Assembly: GCA_947179485.1 (NCBI GenBank)
Contig: OX359245.1
Coordinates: 29,437,067-29,501,066, forward strand
Direction of reading: 5' to 3'
DNA length: 64,000 nt
Source: Allacma fusca
Lineage: Eukaryota; Arthropoda; Collembola; Symphypleona; Sminthuridae
A model generated the notes under the pieces. The model had not been told where the DNA came from and ran no database searches. It saw only the letters and a list, made by a program, of their open reading frames with translations. The stretch's first letter is position 1; each line of letters opens with the position of its first letter. Of the stretch, positions 11,500 to 21,604 are shown piece by piece. The position numbers and the translations under genes are program-made.

Positions 11500-11508
11500 A
11501 TTTATATG
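11500..11508 (-). promoter_or_regulatory. TATA-like box upstream of the interrupted RlpA-like copy
   Basis: Minus-strand CATATAAAT lies about 157 nt upstream of the ATG at 11343. The same motif stands at the same distance in the copies at 26061, 33837 and 42715, within a block of about 250 bp (11440-11680) that is conserved between copies. Confidence 0.5.
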
Positions 11509-11699
11509 TCTGACTGTTGGCGCAAAGCACTTGCCGGTAAGTGGCCTCACGCACAGCGGTTGAACGACCAATGATTGTGGTAATTCCTGACCAGATCCAC
11601 GGGCAATTATTCTCACAAAGATGACATATTCATTGCATCTGTAGGTCAGTAAAAATTTTCCAGGGAGGAAAAGACTGATAGGGTTCAATCGTTAAAGTT

Positions 11700-13400
11700 C
11701 GTCCCATTCTATTATCTAAATTGTCTTTTCTAGAAATATATAATTAGTAGTTCCATATTGTATACAACTGGAGGGTCATTAGACAGTTTAGACAGTTCAA
11801 TTTCTCAGGTTTGGAGTACAGTATTTTGGCAGTTTTTTATTTACTGAAATTTCAAGAAAATGCTTTAATACATGCTAATTTTAAGTTTTGACTTCACTAG
11901 AGCATTTTTTGACTCACGACGCTGTTTACAGTTTCTTTGGTATGAGTGAAACATGTTTTATTACTGGATTACGCATATTGAAGACACTATTGGTACTTAA
12001 TTTACTAAGGAATCGTAAAACTTCGACTCTGCTTTCAAGAGTCACGAAGAGTTCTTATAAAGCAAACCCTTTAAACCAATTCAATAACTTACCTATTCGA
12101 GTACCCTATCCATAACTATATACGTTGTCTGGTCCACTTTTTCTGCTTATGAGGATATTAAGGGCTGGAGCTGACACTTGTCTCTTATTTAATACCAAGG
12201 AATATGTCAGTAATAAAAAAATAAGTTAATCCTGGAAGCACCTTTTGTGCATATTAAGGTAAGCACGCGATAGCCGGAAAAATATTTCCAATCAAATTTT
12301 TTCGACAGCACATATCATAATTGTAATACAATGATATCCTTAAAATGATTAACTACTCTATGAGTCTTAAATGGCATGACTATTTTTAATTTTGATTACA
12401 GCACAGTTATTGTTAAGTATCTGGCAAGTTCACGTGACAATGCTCTTTCCTATATTCTTCGTACGCAATCCTTCGAATCTGGCCCCCTATTCCCTTCAAT
12501 AAGTTGGACTGTAAAATAATATGAATTTTATTTAAGGAATTTATGTACTATGTTTTTTCAATTTTAATGATAAGAATGACTGTGTTGAGAATAATTGTTT
12601 TGCAAGGATGAACCCAAATGCCTCCCGAGTGTGATAAAGATTAGTTCAAACTATTTGGAAAGCTTCACTAGTTTTACTAATGAAGCCTTTTCAAAATCTG
12701 AGGAGAAAATTATAAGTAACTACCACTGCACACCCAATTATTGTTGGGAAGCAAGACAAATATAAGTTGGTATGACGGTAAATAGTTACATGGAATAGCT
12801 AGCTGCGCTGTGCTATAGTCGTCGATGCATCTAGAGCGCGCAAGTATTTGATTCTTCCCACCACTATAACTATCCACTCCCACTCCCTCAAATTAGAAGA
12901 GAGGATGACAAAACGTTGACTAATATACCTAATCCTTAAAATTATTAAGTAAATAAAAGTATAAAGTAGTAGTATAATAGTAAAAAGTAAGTATTGTAAA
13001 ACTACTTAAGGTTGAACGACAAATAACGTTTTTACATCCTCTTAGCAATTAAATAATTATTCGTAATTTTGTTCCTTGACTCTGACATTGAATCCTTCTT
13101 TTAACTTTAAGGATTTTCTTTTGAACTTATAGTTTTGTAAAGCTCTTCTTTGAATCTGACGACACCCTATTAATTCGGGAGTATTGGCATTACACTGGGG
13201 GTGATATAAATGTCGGGGGCCAGAACATTTTTTAGCATCCACAAAACCTATAAATAGCAAAGAATTTTTGACTTGTCGCATTCTGAAATACTTTGTCAGT
13301 ATTGGAGTGGAGAATTTCCCTAATGAAAGTTCCACATTTAGTAAACATTACATTTTACAGTAATACTTGTACTTAATACTTGTACATAATACTTGTGCTT
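11700..13400. other. Intergenic region with a roughly 1-kb insertion
   Basis: 11700-12210 aligns with 34030-34540 (shared AAGAGTCACGAAG and TGCCAAAGAA/TACCAAGGAA landmarks). The alignment resumes at 13270 with GCATTCTGAAATACTTTGT, matching 34550 and 44030. The intervening 12210-13270 is absent from the paralogous unit and is therefore an insertion. A minus-strand 92-codon frame at 13057-13335 falls in it and across its edge but resembles nothing I know. I cannot define terminal repeats for the insertion. Confidence 0.5.
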
Positions 13401-13408
13401 ATTATAAT

Positions 13409-13870
13409 TTACATCTGGAGTTTAAAAATTTGTGTAGTTATAGTACACACTCGCAATCAGGTAAATGGCAGGTGAAAAACTTCCATACATTCAGTAATTA
13501 TTTTGAATTAGTGGAAGGAACGGGGCGAGTTGTACCGGTTTTAATTTAAATGACTGTGTAAGCTCCTTTTAAATAAAATAAATACGTCGCTCTATGAATT
13601 CCTTTCTGCCCAGTGTTCACTTTATGGCTTTTATGGCTATTATTTAACTAGCTGATCCACACTTTCCACGTGTGGATCCTCGTTTCTTCAGGTGAGCAAT
13701 CAGAAAACTGGGAGGTCGATCACCGTCACAATTAACGACCGCCTTGAAATTGCGTCCGCTGAAGACACAATCGAATTAATGTTGGCACTTTTTAGCAATT
13801 GGAACATTACGAAATTTGTATTTCCCCCTGCCCTTTTACAAATACAGTTGTTCTACAATTATTAGAACAA
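13409..13870 (+). pseudogene. Relic of a plus-strand RlpA-like gene
   Basis: A degenerate divergent partner of the copy at 10633. The exon 1 remnant (about 13416-13460) aligns with exon 1 of the intact plus-strand gene at 44134, but the ATG is gone and the frame is shifted. Its donor survives (CAATCAG then GTAAAT). Exon 2 begins only in mid-domain at about 13656 (CCACAC..., equivalent to the PHVPLG region) and continues through VNDR-equivalent and EDTI-equivalent sequence to TYTVV-equivalent sequence near 13855, with indels. The 5' half of exon 2 (KCSFYG to ALACA) is deleted. The same truncation is present in the relic at 34657, so it predates the duplication of the unit. Confidence 0.75.
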
Positions 13871-14957
13871 AATGCTCAATTTATTTCCTGGAATCGAAAT
13901 TGACAAAAACGATTATTTCTGTACATGTAATAAGGGCGATGTAATTTTCACTGTGTTAAAATTTTTTTTGAACTCGAAAATATGAATAATTAAATATTGA
14001 CATTAAGCCTGAAACTGCCAGTTAGAGAGAATTGTCATTGTAAAGTGATATTTATGAAAATTATCAATGTAACCGTAACCCTGGAATATTTAAAGAACAT
14101 ATTTTATAATTACAACCGAAAGATTCTCGAACGGGCGCAAAATTCACAGAAGAAACTTATTCATGTAGACACTGTACTGGGACGAAGGGATGGAAGGACA
14201 TATGTATGTGTTCGCAGTTTTTCTATAGAAAAGATTCACTATTTTTAAACAAATTACCAAGCCATTATTGAGCTCCAGGGCAGTCAATTCTTTAGAGGAC
14301 AAAATTTTGAGAAAATTGAGTTAGTACACCCAGGCAAATTAAGTGAAAACTCAAATATTTATCCTAGAAAAATGTTTTCTGTCCGGAATACTGTTTTCAC
14401 CATAATTATCTTAATTATGAAGGATGTGATCGAATGAAATTTCAAAGCAGAAAATTTTATTTCCAACAACCAAAAACCGTGTTGGGGCTCGCCAAAAAAT
14501 CATTCAATGGAGAATTGGAAGCAAATCCAATTTTCAGGATAATCCTTGCAGTCATCACAATCCCTAAATGCAGTTATAATGACAAAATACAGTGGACTAT
14601 AAGATTTAATTTCAAAGGAACTTAGTCTCAATTTAGAGCAGTTTAAATACAATTTATCTTACAAAACAGAGTCACGTTGTTTTTCCAATCTTCGAGCTAA
14701 GGTTTCCTATACAGAGCAATTGGATTGCCTGTCTACAGTTAAAAACTTTCTTTTCCGTCTTTAAAACTTAGTATAACTTTAATGCTTAGTATGGAAATTC
14801 GTCAAAGAGAAAATTCTCACTATACCTTCAATAAGGTGTTCTAAAATAATTATGCTGGAATTATCAATGTAAACCTTACTGACAGAATTACGTCTGTTGT
14901 ATTCCTCCTTAGCAAAATATAAACTTGACAAAAACTAGTTTAATGAGGGTTGCAAAT
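13871..14957. other. Spacer between RlpA relic and chemoreceptor gene
   Basis: No gene recognised. It aligns throughout with 35073-36257, including the block around 14010-14240 (35240-35460) and the run at 14400-14560 (35640-35840). Small reading frames in the two copies do not correspond, so it is non-coding. It presumably holds the promoter of the chemoreceptor gene, but no core motif stands out. Confidence 0.6.
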
Positions 14958-16269
14958 ATGCACTACAAAGCAGACAAATATTTCAAGCGTTTTACGCATT
15001 ACCGCTTCAATTTTTTTGAAAAGTTACTCGCAACACTTCGTATGGAAAATCTTTTGTACACAAACTATGTTGCATTTTACTGTTACTCGAAATTTAATAT
15101 TTTGCCTATTGACTTCAGCTGGGAGACGAAAAAAATAAAAATTACTTCATCATCGCTTCGTAGGCTAGTGTACAATTTTTGGGTGTGCAATATAATTTTG
15201 AAGGGAATTTATATGACCAGTGGTTTAATCGTGCTATGGTTTCATCCGCGGAAAGTCATACTGCATTACTTGCCTGTTCATTTAATATTCTTAACTGGTT
15301 GTGTTATGCTTCTCACTTGGAACTATCTTTTCTTTTTTGCCGGGTCAGGAGAGTGTGCATTCGTATTTAATTCGCTGCATTCCAACATAAAAGGTACCGA
15401 CAAATAAAATAAAAATGGACAAATTAATTCTTAAATGGTGTCAAAATAAAATTGAAATCATAAGAATTGAATTTGTTGATTTCGAAGATACAAAAATGAC
15501 AAGGAAAAGAACTAAGCAGGATTTGGTTCTGCAAATGATGCCGATATTGCTTACTGGTGTTAGTTTGATGTTCACCTTCATGCATGTCATTGATCCCAGA
15601 TCAGTCCAGTTCTATTATGCAATGCTGCCAATGAACTTGAAGACAACTGAAGCTATGATTCTTGTAATCCTTTACGAAGATATAGTTATATGCTCTGAAA
15701 TGAGTTCTGGCATATTCGGTCTTTTTATCTACCTCTCGTTTTTTCAAAGTTGCCAAGACCAGAAAGTATTCGCTCAAAAGATACTTAGTGAAAAAAATAA
15801 ATCTCCTTCGGAGAGAGTCTCGGAAGCTTTGACACGTTGCAAGAGCCTATATTTAAGAATTGTTTACTTCAATAATTTATGTGCAGGTTCTCTATTTGTC
15901 TTTAAGTTCGTTTGCATTAGTATTTCAGTCATTGGGTTCTATTTCTTCATCTCATTGCATCATGCGGGGGTTATAACGGCGGGTGTGAGCGTGACATTGA
16001 GTTTGTACACATTCGTTCTGTACACCGTACTTTTTGACAAAGCATTCACACTCCCAAATGATATCCGGGAGTTGAAGTTACAAATAATTCTGGAGGCGCA
16101 AAAGATTCCCAGGAGACTGCTGAAGATGGAATTTGAGAAGATGATAAGGAGTATTCCGAGCATTGGTATTCTCTCCGGCAGTTTTCATTACTTTGAGCGC
16201 ACGTCTACTATTTTGTTTATCCATTTTTGTTTTACTGCTATTTGTCAGTTAGTTATTTCTTTTGCATAG
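14958..16269 (+). CDS. Seven-membrane chemoreceptor, gustatory-receptor-like (copy 1)
   Basis: Two exons, 14958-15393 and 15488-16269, encode a 405-residue protein. The intron is 94 nt (donor AAG|GTACCG, acceptor TTCGAAG|AT, phase 1); the same junctions in copy 2 support it. The ATG at 14958 was chosen because it gives the same 24-residue N-terminus length as copy 2 (MHYKADKYFKRFTHYRF). Seven hydrophobic segments are visible: about residues 70-95, 100-130, 158-178, 195-225, 278-305, 310-335 and the last 22. There is no signal peptide, as expected for insect-type gustatory receptors, which are ligand-gated channels in sensory neurons with a cytoplasmic N-terminus. The C-terminal part (GSFHYFERTSTILF then TAICQLV) sits where the family's TYhhhhhQF motif lies but does not match it exactly, so it is a divergent member. 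A polyadenylation signal AATAAA lies near 16379. An odorant or other chemoreceptor subfamily cannot be excluded. Confidence 0.65.
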
Positions 16270-17517
16270 ATTGCATTTAGAGTATTAGTGAAATTGTATA
16301 ATAATTTTTGATTTTGGATTGTTGTACACCTATTGATACTGTATTTCACCATTGTAGTTAATCCAGCTTCCTGTCTAATAAAATAGAAAATTCTTTGAAG
16401 AAACAAAAACATTGATGGTAAACTCCATGCGCAAAAATGAATTTTCTTTTGAAGACGACGTGGTATATTTTTATTGCAGATGGGGCATTGTGGACAAAAC
16501 ACCTATAATGTTGACATATTTTTGACAGTTACAGTGAATTTCCCATATGGTGGTTTCAAAGGAATGACAAACTACCTGCCAATATAAGGTGAATCAAATG
16601 GCTCGTGAAATTAAAGACAATTAAATAAAATTAAATAAAAAATTAAATACCGGCCCCAGATGTGTACATAACCAATATACTCAAAATGCCTAACAAAATG
16701 TTCCGAAAATGCCCTCAAAATGCTTTCAAAATGTTTACAGTGTGCATATATCCCGAAATGCCACTGCGTCAAAAATCCGGCATAAGTTACCTGTATAGTT
16801 TTAATATTTCAGTGTTTAGAAAACTTACAATTTGACACCACAGCAGCTGAAATATACCTATGAGTATATAATATGAGTATAATAATATATGTGTAATAAT
16901 ATATTGTGGAGTCAGAAAAAGCAGATTACGAAAATGTGTGTTATCAGCTATGCCTTTAGGACTATGTATATTAAGTGACCAAGCTCTTGCAGTCAGTGAG
17001 TCAGACATAAACATTATAGTAAAAGACCTGAATTTTTCCATTGTGAAACCACGCGATTTCTCAGCCTTTATGCGCATAGTATGTACACAATTGCATTAGA
17101 ATTTAATGGACTAGGTGACAAAGATAGCTTTAATTGCTATGAAATGAGTTGCGAGCGTCAAAGCCTGTGCCTGAGTTAATTGTTCTAGAAACGTTAACAA
17201 CAGTGACTATATAATATGGGCGATAGGTTCGTTCATACCGTATGTCATTTTTAATTGCAGTGTTCAAAAAGCTGATAAACAAACTGCTGCGTTTTACAGT
17301 TTTTCACTGGAATTTTTTACTGTGATAATTCCTGCCTAACTGCTGGTTGAACAATGTTAAAGTAATTAGCTCGGGAGATGTTACAAGACTAAAACAACAG
17401 TATACTGCTTTAATAGCCACTTCCAGTCTATATTTCAACAACCACAAAATTCAAATAGGTAACACAATACAATTCATACAAGTATGATTAAGTATCATAT
17501 TAACAGACCAGTTGATA
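16270..17517. repeat. Post-chemoreceptor flank, shared with 31180-31870 and 45970-46110
   Basis: No gene recognised beyond the 3' UTR of the chemoreceptor. From about 16780 it aligns with 31240-31840 (for example ACCACGCGATTTCT at 17050 and 31475), and a shorter stretch aligns with 45970-46110. This flank marks the end of each array unit and lets the units be counted where the chemoreceptor itself is missing. Confidence 0.65.
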
Positions 17518-17525
17518 GTTAATGT

Positions 17526-18053
17526 CAGGGTTGGGGTTTTTGTTTGGTTTTTTTGAAAAAAACCAAACAACCAGGTTTTTTTGGTTTAAACCGGGTTTTT
17601 TTGGTTTAAACCAGGTTTTTTTGGTTTAAATAAATTTTCAATCCAAAACATTCATTAATATGCAAAAACATACGAATTTGAACAAATTTACTTATTTCCC
17701 AAACTCAGTAAGTATCACTAAGCATTAAATATTTAATAATTTTAGATATAATTTTAATGATAACTTTGCAGCATAAACACAAGTTTGGTATTTTTAATTT
17801 TACAAACGATTCCGAATTTCTAAATGTACAAGACTAAAAGCTAATAGTATTATTTACTTCACTAAAGTTTAACTACACAATATCACAGTAACTGCACAAG
17901 TTTTGTGCACGACGAAATATAAGCATTTTGGATGGAAAACATTAAAATTTTAGGTGTTTGGTTTAAACCATTGGTTTTTATAAAAAAACGTTTGGTTTAA
18001 ACCATGGTTTAAACCATGGTTTAAATCATTTGGTTTAAACCAAACCAACCCTG
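17526..18053. mobile_element. hAT-type MITE, 528 bp, perfect target duplication
   Basis: The ends are CAGGGTTGGGGTTTTTG and, from the right, CAGGGTTGGTTTGGTTTAAA. A perfect 8-bp duplication GTTAATGT lies at 17518-17525 and 18054-18061. Subterminal regions consist of repeated GGTTTAAACC, itself palindromic. No coding sequence. Confidence 0.9.
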
Positions 18054-18061
18054 GTTAATGT

Positions 18062-18633
18062 ACTTAAATATTTCGTGTGACAAATTATGTATCTTTAGAT
18101 TTGAAAACATTAATCCACAATGACAAACATTGCTTGGAGACATTTTGATTATTGAATCCATTCATTGTATTTCACCCATCACACAAGTATACTTATACTG
18201 TTATATTTTATACTGAGGATGGTGCTGAAGTGAAGATAATACTCTAATAACTAGAGACTATTATCTCCATTTATTTATGTCATTATTAGTGTAAAACTGA
18301 TAACGAATTGCCTGGAAGCGTATGTTTTTGAACTATCGTTCACATGACCGTTTACTGGTGAGACAACCAAATGACTAATCGTTGAATTGTAAGACACTTT
18401 AAATAGGCCATTGAGGAAATACAGGGGTTTTGTAATCACGTTATATACATGCATACCTTGAATGAATGAATATGGATTTGGCTCCCCCGACTGCATCTTA
18501 GTTTTGGCTGAGTTTATAATACATTGCTAGCATACAGAATTTTCAATTCTGAATGTTCGTATTTTCAAGGGTCGAATATATTTTTCAGTTCGTAGTTTCT
18601 ATGCTTTGTATGTGTATTATTCAAAATGTGTAA
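18062..18633. other. Array spacer, no gene
   Basis: The stretch at 18285-18450 aligns with 40570-40740 (GAATTGCCTGGAAGCGT against GAATTACCTGGAAACGT), so it belongs to the duplicated unit. Nothing coding is evident. Confidence 0.5.
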
Positions 18634-18686
18634 CAATTTGTCAGAGCTACGCAAAATACTTGGTCTTCGATGCCAAAATACAAAAT

Positions 18687-18821
18687 AAAATACCTGAATT
18701 AAAATATGGAAAATACAAAATACAAAGTAAAATACCTGAATTAAAATATGGAAAATACAAAATACAAAGTAAAATACCTGAATTAAAATATGGAAAATAC
18801 AAAATACAAAGTAAAATACCT
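18687..18821 (+). repeat. 42-bp tandem repeat, about 3.2 copies
   Basis: The unit contains TACCTGAATTAAAATATGG and recurs exactly every 42 bp at 18691, 18733, 18775 and 18817, with near-perfect identity. Because 42 is a multiple of three it creates a repetitive but spurious reading frame. It lies inside the subterminal region of the hAT element. Confidence 0.95.
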
Positions 18822-19216
18822 CAGGTTACATTAAATTACATAAAAATGAAAATACAATACTTGGTAGAAAATTTAAAATACTCAAATACAAAATACTGTA
18901 TTTTAAATACAATACTTTTCTTAAAATACCCACCTAATCCTCACTATTTTCGATTTCTAGAACAAACTTTTTAAAACAGTCACTTCGAAGACTGCATATA
19001 AGACATGTGTAGTAACAAATTGTTCAACGGTTGCCGAATAGGTCAGTCCATTATAATTATATTTTAAGTCATTTTGAATGTTAATGAAGTAACAGAATAA
19101 TATGAAATTTTTATTTATTAGTAAATAAATGTATTTTCGGAATAATTATTATAAAAAGGGGCTAGTAACTGAAAATTAAATCGAGTAGGTGTTCGTCTTC
19201 GGCGTATCTTAAATAT

Positions 19217-19290
19217 CGTTGTTGTAGAGGCAAAATGGTCTGTGCTGTAAAAACCATGCCAACGTAGACCATTTCGCCTCTTCAACGACG
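19217..19290. other. miRNA-like hairpin inside the hAT element
   Basis: The 25-nt arms at 19217-19241 and 19266-19290 pair at 22 positions plus one G-U, with two internal mismatches and a 24-nt loop. The core is GAGGCAAAATGGTCT against AGACCATTTCGCCTC. Size, mismatch pattern and loop length resemble a pre-miRNA, but transposon-internal hairpins are common, so function is unproven. Confidence 0.45.
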
Positions 19291-19663
19291 GTATACAGTA
19301 TCGAGAATCTGAACATGTTTGATGTAGACAAGGGATTCATTCCAACGTATGTTATTCCAATGTGTAAAATGGAATTTTAACAGACATTGCACATCGTTTA
19401 AGCTACATACAGTGTCAAAATCTAAACTCATACCAGCGAAACGTATTTTGAGCTAAATACTTTATTTGAATTACATTTCATATTTCATTGAGAGTAAGTA
19501 AATACCAAATACTTTTGTACTTCCTGGCTCTCAAAATACTAAGTACAAAATACTTGCGTACTGCTTACCAACTTTGAAATACAAAATACAAAATACTTTG
19601 TGGTCTGAAAATACGTATTTTAAAATACTGTATTTGAAAATACTGCATAGCTCTGCAATTTGT

Positions 19664-20478
19664 ACTGGCGATATTTTTGTTATGGTCAAAAATCGCCAGT
19701 CCTGGAATTTGTGAGAGGCGGGTATATACATACATTCTAAAGACTGCCAATTGAAACGTAGGGTGTTTTCGGAATAAATGTTGTTCTTCTTTGTGTTTGG
19801 CTTTCGCATGTTTTTATGGTGGCGTCAGCCGCAAGTAAAATAGCCTTGTCCGTACGTCCGTGTGTCGTCCCGCACGATATCTCAAAACTACTGTCCCGAT
19901 TTCAATGAATTTTTTTACGGACATTACTTAGTAAGCCGGATTTTGTATTTGACTCAAATCGGCCGTATAATTTTTGCCAAACAAATTGTTGAAATTTTGG
20001 ATTACGAGTCAAATGACAGTTATCTCCAAAACTACTGAATCGATGACGTAATACCATGTATTACCAGATAATTTTCAAGACCCTCACGCCATTGGTTGTA
20101 TTTAGTGAACAGTATCAAAACCTTTCAGCGGAAAACTGATTTTCTCATTTATAAAAGAGCAAGGTAAGATTGGAAACAAAATACAGATGACGCATTCTAT
20201 ACAAGTCTTTTCCCAACGTATTTAAAAATCAGATGCAATTTCTGAGTAAAAGGTTTCACTCGTATTGGATGTTGTGGCAACATATTATATTTTTAAGAAA
20301 TTAAACCTGCGCTTTCCAGGGAAACAATATTCAAAACCACGTTTGATGTTAATGGGTCCCAAATCTTGCAGGATTTCCAAGGTGCTATGAAACATATCGT
20401 CTCTTTAGAGCAAAATGTGTTCCTGCGTTGAAAAATGTTTGCTTGAGTTAAAGAGTAATTACAGAATTACATCGGCGG
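19664..20478. other. Spacer with transposon-like stretch
   Basis: 19830-20040 contains CGTACGTCCGTGTGTCG and an adjoining run of the type often seen near termini of arthropod transposons, but no ends are identified. From about 20270 the sequence aligns with 32440-32580 and 41050-41200 (block around GATTTCCAAGGTGC), which is the sequence preceding minus-strand RlpA-like genes in the array. No gene recognised. Confidence 0.4.
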
Positions 20479-20495
20479 ATATTAAGCATCAATAG
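20479..20495 (+). repeat. Left target-site duplication of the second LINE
   Basis: ATATTAAGCATCAATAG, identical over 17 bp to 24823-24839, marks the exact insertion point of the LINE. Confidence 0.95.
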
Positions 20496-20911
20496 AGAGA
20501 CATCCTTGGTAGCAAACAACATAGTCACACTTTTTTTCGTCCGCGATTTTTTCTCAAGTTTCGAGTGTTATTTGAGCAAAAAACTGATTAATCCTTACGA
20601 AATACGAGTGAAAGGTGGAGAGGAGCTGGCTACACGATAGTGGATACAAATCAAAGGAGGTGACTGACGGGAGCCAGGAGAGAACTCCGGAAAAACCCTA
20701 AAAAATTAAGAGACACGAGGCAGTGTATGTACATACACAATAAGGATAGCAACTTCAAGGAGGGAAAAACTAAAAAGCTAACAGCTAAGTTCAAATGTTT
20801 TTCATACAAGTATACGTGTGGCCTGGCACTGTTTTCTCATACCTGTATTTGTTAACCGTGAGATACTAGCACCTTGGATTATTGTCTACACAGGTCAGGA
20901 GTCTAACAGCA

Positions 20912-21583
20912 ATGGGTTCTTACGACTTCAGCAATGTAAAGGACTTTCAGGGTTTGGGACTAGTACTTCAATCTATTATATTACCTATTGATGTAAAGGT
21001 TACCCAAACACAGGATCAAATTAACCAGTTCATGATGCAGTACAACATTAAAAGTGCTGAAGTAGATGCTAACCTTCAGGATGCGGAAACTAGAATTTAC
21101 AACTTGGAGAACACGGTCTCAAAGCAGCAGAAAGTCATTGAAAGATTGGAAAGAACAGAGCTACAGTCATCCATTATAATCTACGGGTTTCCAATTGACA
21201 AGACACCTACGGCAGATGCAGAACTCCTGATTAAAGGGAAAATGGGCCTAGATACAGTAGGCATCTGTGACGCCAAGAGACTACCAATCGGGAAGAACGC
21301 AAAATCTAAGATCCGGCCGCTGATGGTACAACTGAAAGACCGATTTGATTTAATGGCAATTCTAAAAAACAAGGCATCACTAAAAGGGCAGCTGCCAAAT
21401 GTTTTCATAAACAGGGCTCTCACACAGAAAGACAGAATAATTAATAAAGTGCTATACGAAGAACTCAAACGGTTCAAACTGGGAAACCCGGGAAAAGTAG
21501 CAAAATTCATTTCCCCAACAGTGATAATCGCGGATAATGAGAAGTATACCAGTGACGGGATTTCAATAGTGAAACTAATTTAG
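20912..21583 (+). CDS. LINE ORF1 protein, coiled coil plus RNA-binding domain
   Basis: An intact 223-codon frame. The first ATG at 20912 (MGSYDFSNVKDFQ) is preferred; the frame is open 30 nt further upstream without an ATG. Residues about 35-90 form a heptad-rich coiled coil (DANLQDAETRIYNLENTV and following). Residues about 90-200 (SSIIIYGFP, AKRLPIG, RPLMVQLKDRFD, VFINRALTQKDR) have the layout of the RRM-like and C-terminal domains of L1-type ORF1 proteins. These trimerise and coat the element's RNA with nucleic-acid chaperone activity. No CCHC knuckle is seen in this protein. It lies 21 nt ahead of the first ORF2 codons. Its intactness contrasts with the heavily damaged ORF2. Confidence 0.75.
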   Translation: MGSYDFSNVKDFQGLGLVLQSIILPIDVKVTQTQDQINQFMMQYNIKSAEVDANLQDAETRIYNLENTVSKQQKVIERLERTELQSSIIIYGFPIDKTPTADAELLIKGKMGLDTVGICDAKRLPIGKNAKSKIRPLMVQLKDRFDLMAILKNKASLKGQLPNVFINRALTQKDRIINKVLYEELKRFKLGNPGKVAKFISPTVIIADNEKYTSDGISIVKLI

Positions 21584-21604
21584 GACAGGTGCTCATATAC
21601 AAAA

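Larger units (their letters stand above)
18642..19655. mobile_element. hAT-type non-autonomous element, 1014 bp, perfect target duplication
   Basis: The ends are CAGAGCTACGCAAAATACTT and, from the right, CAGAGCTATGCAGTATTTTC. A perfect 8-bp duplication CAATTTGT lies at 18634-18641 and 19656-19663. Subterminal regions are filled with AAAATACAAAATAC-type repeats, the left one amplified into a 42-bp tandem array. An internal hairpin sits at 19217-19290. No transposase is present, and the 122-codon frame across the left end is merely the repeat read through. Confidence 0.92.

Noticed and set aside
11071-11688. 205-codon minus-strand frame as one protein
   Set aside because: It runs through promoter, exon 1, intron and part of exon 2 of a broken RlpA-like copy; only the exon parts are conserved between copies.
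18687-18821. Regularly spaced repeats suggestive of a CRISPR array
   Set aside because: Units are contiguous 42-bp tandem copies without unique spacers, in eukaryotic DNA, inside a transposon.
18606-18974. 122-codon frame with repeated KIPELKYGKYKIQS units, resembling a repeat protein
   Set aside because: It is the read-through of a 42-bp tandem repeat in the subterminal region of a hAT element; there is no codon bias, start context or splice support.
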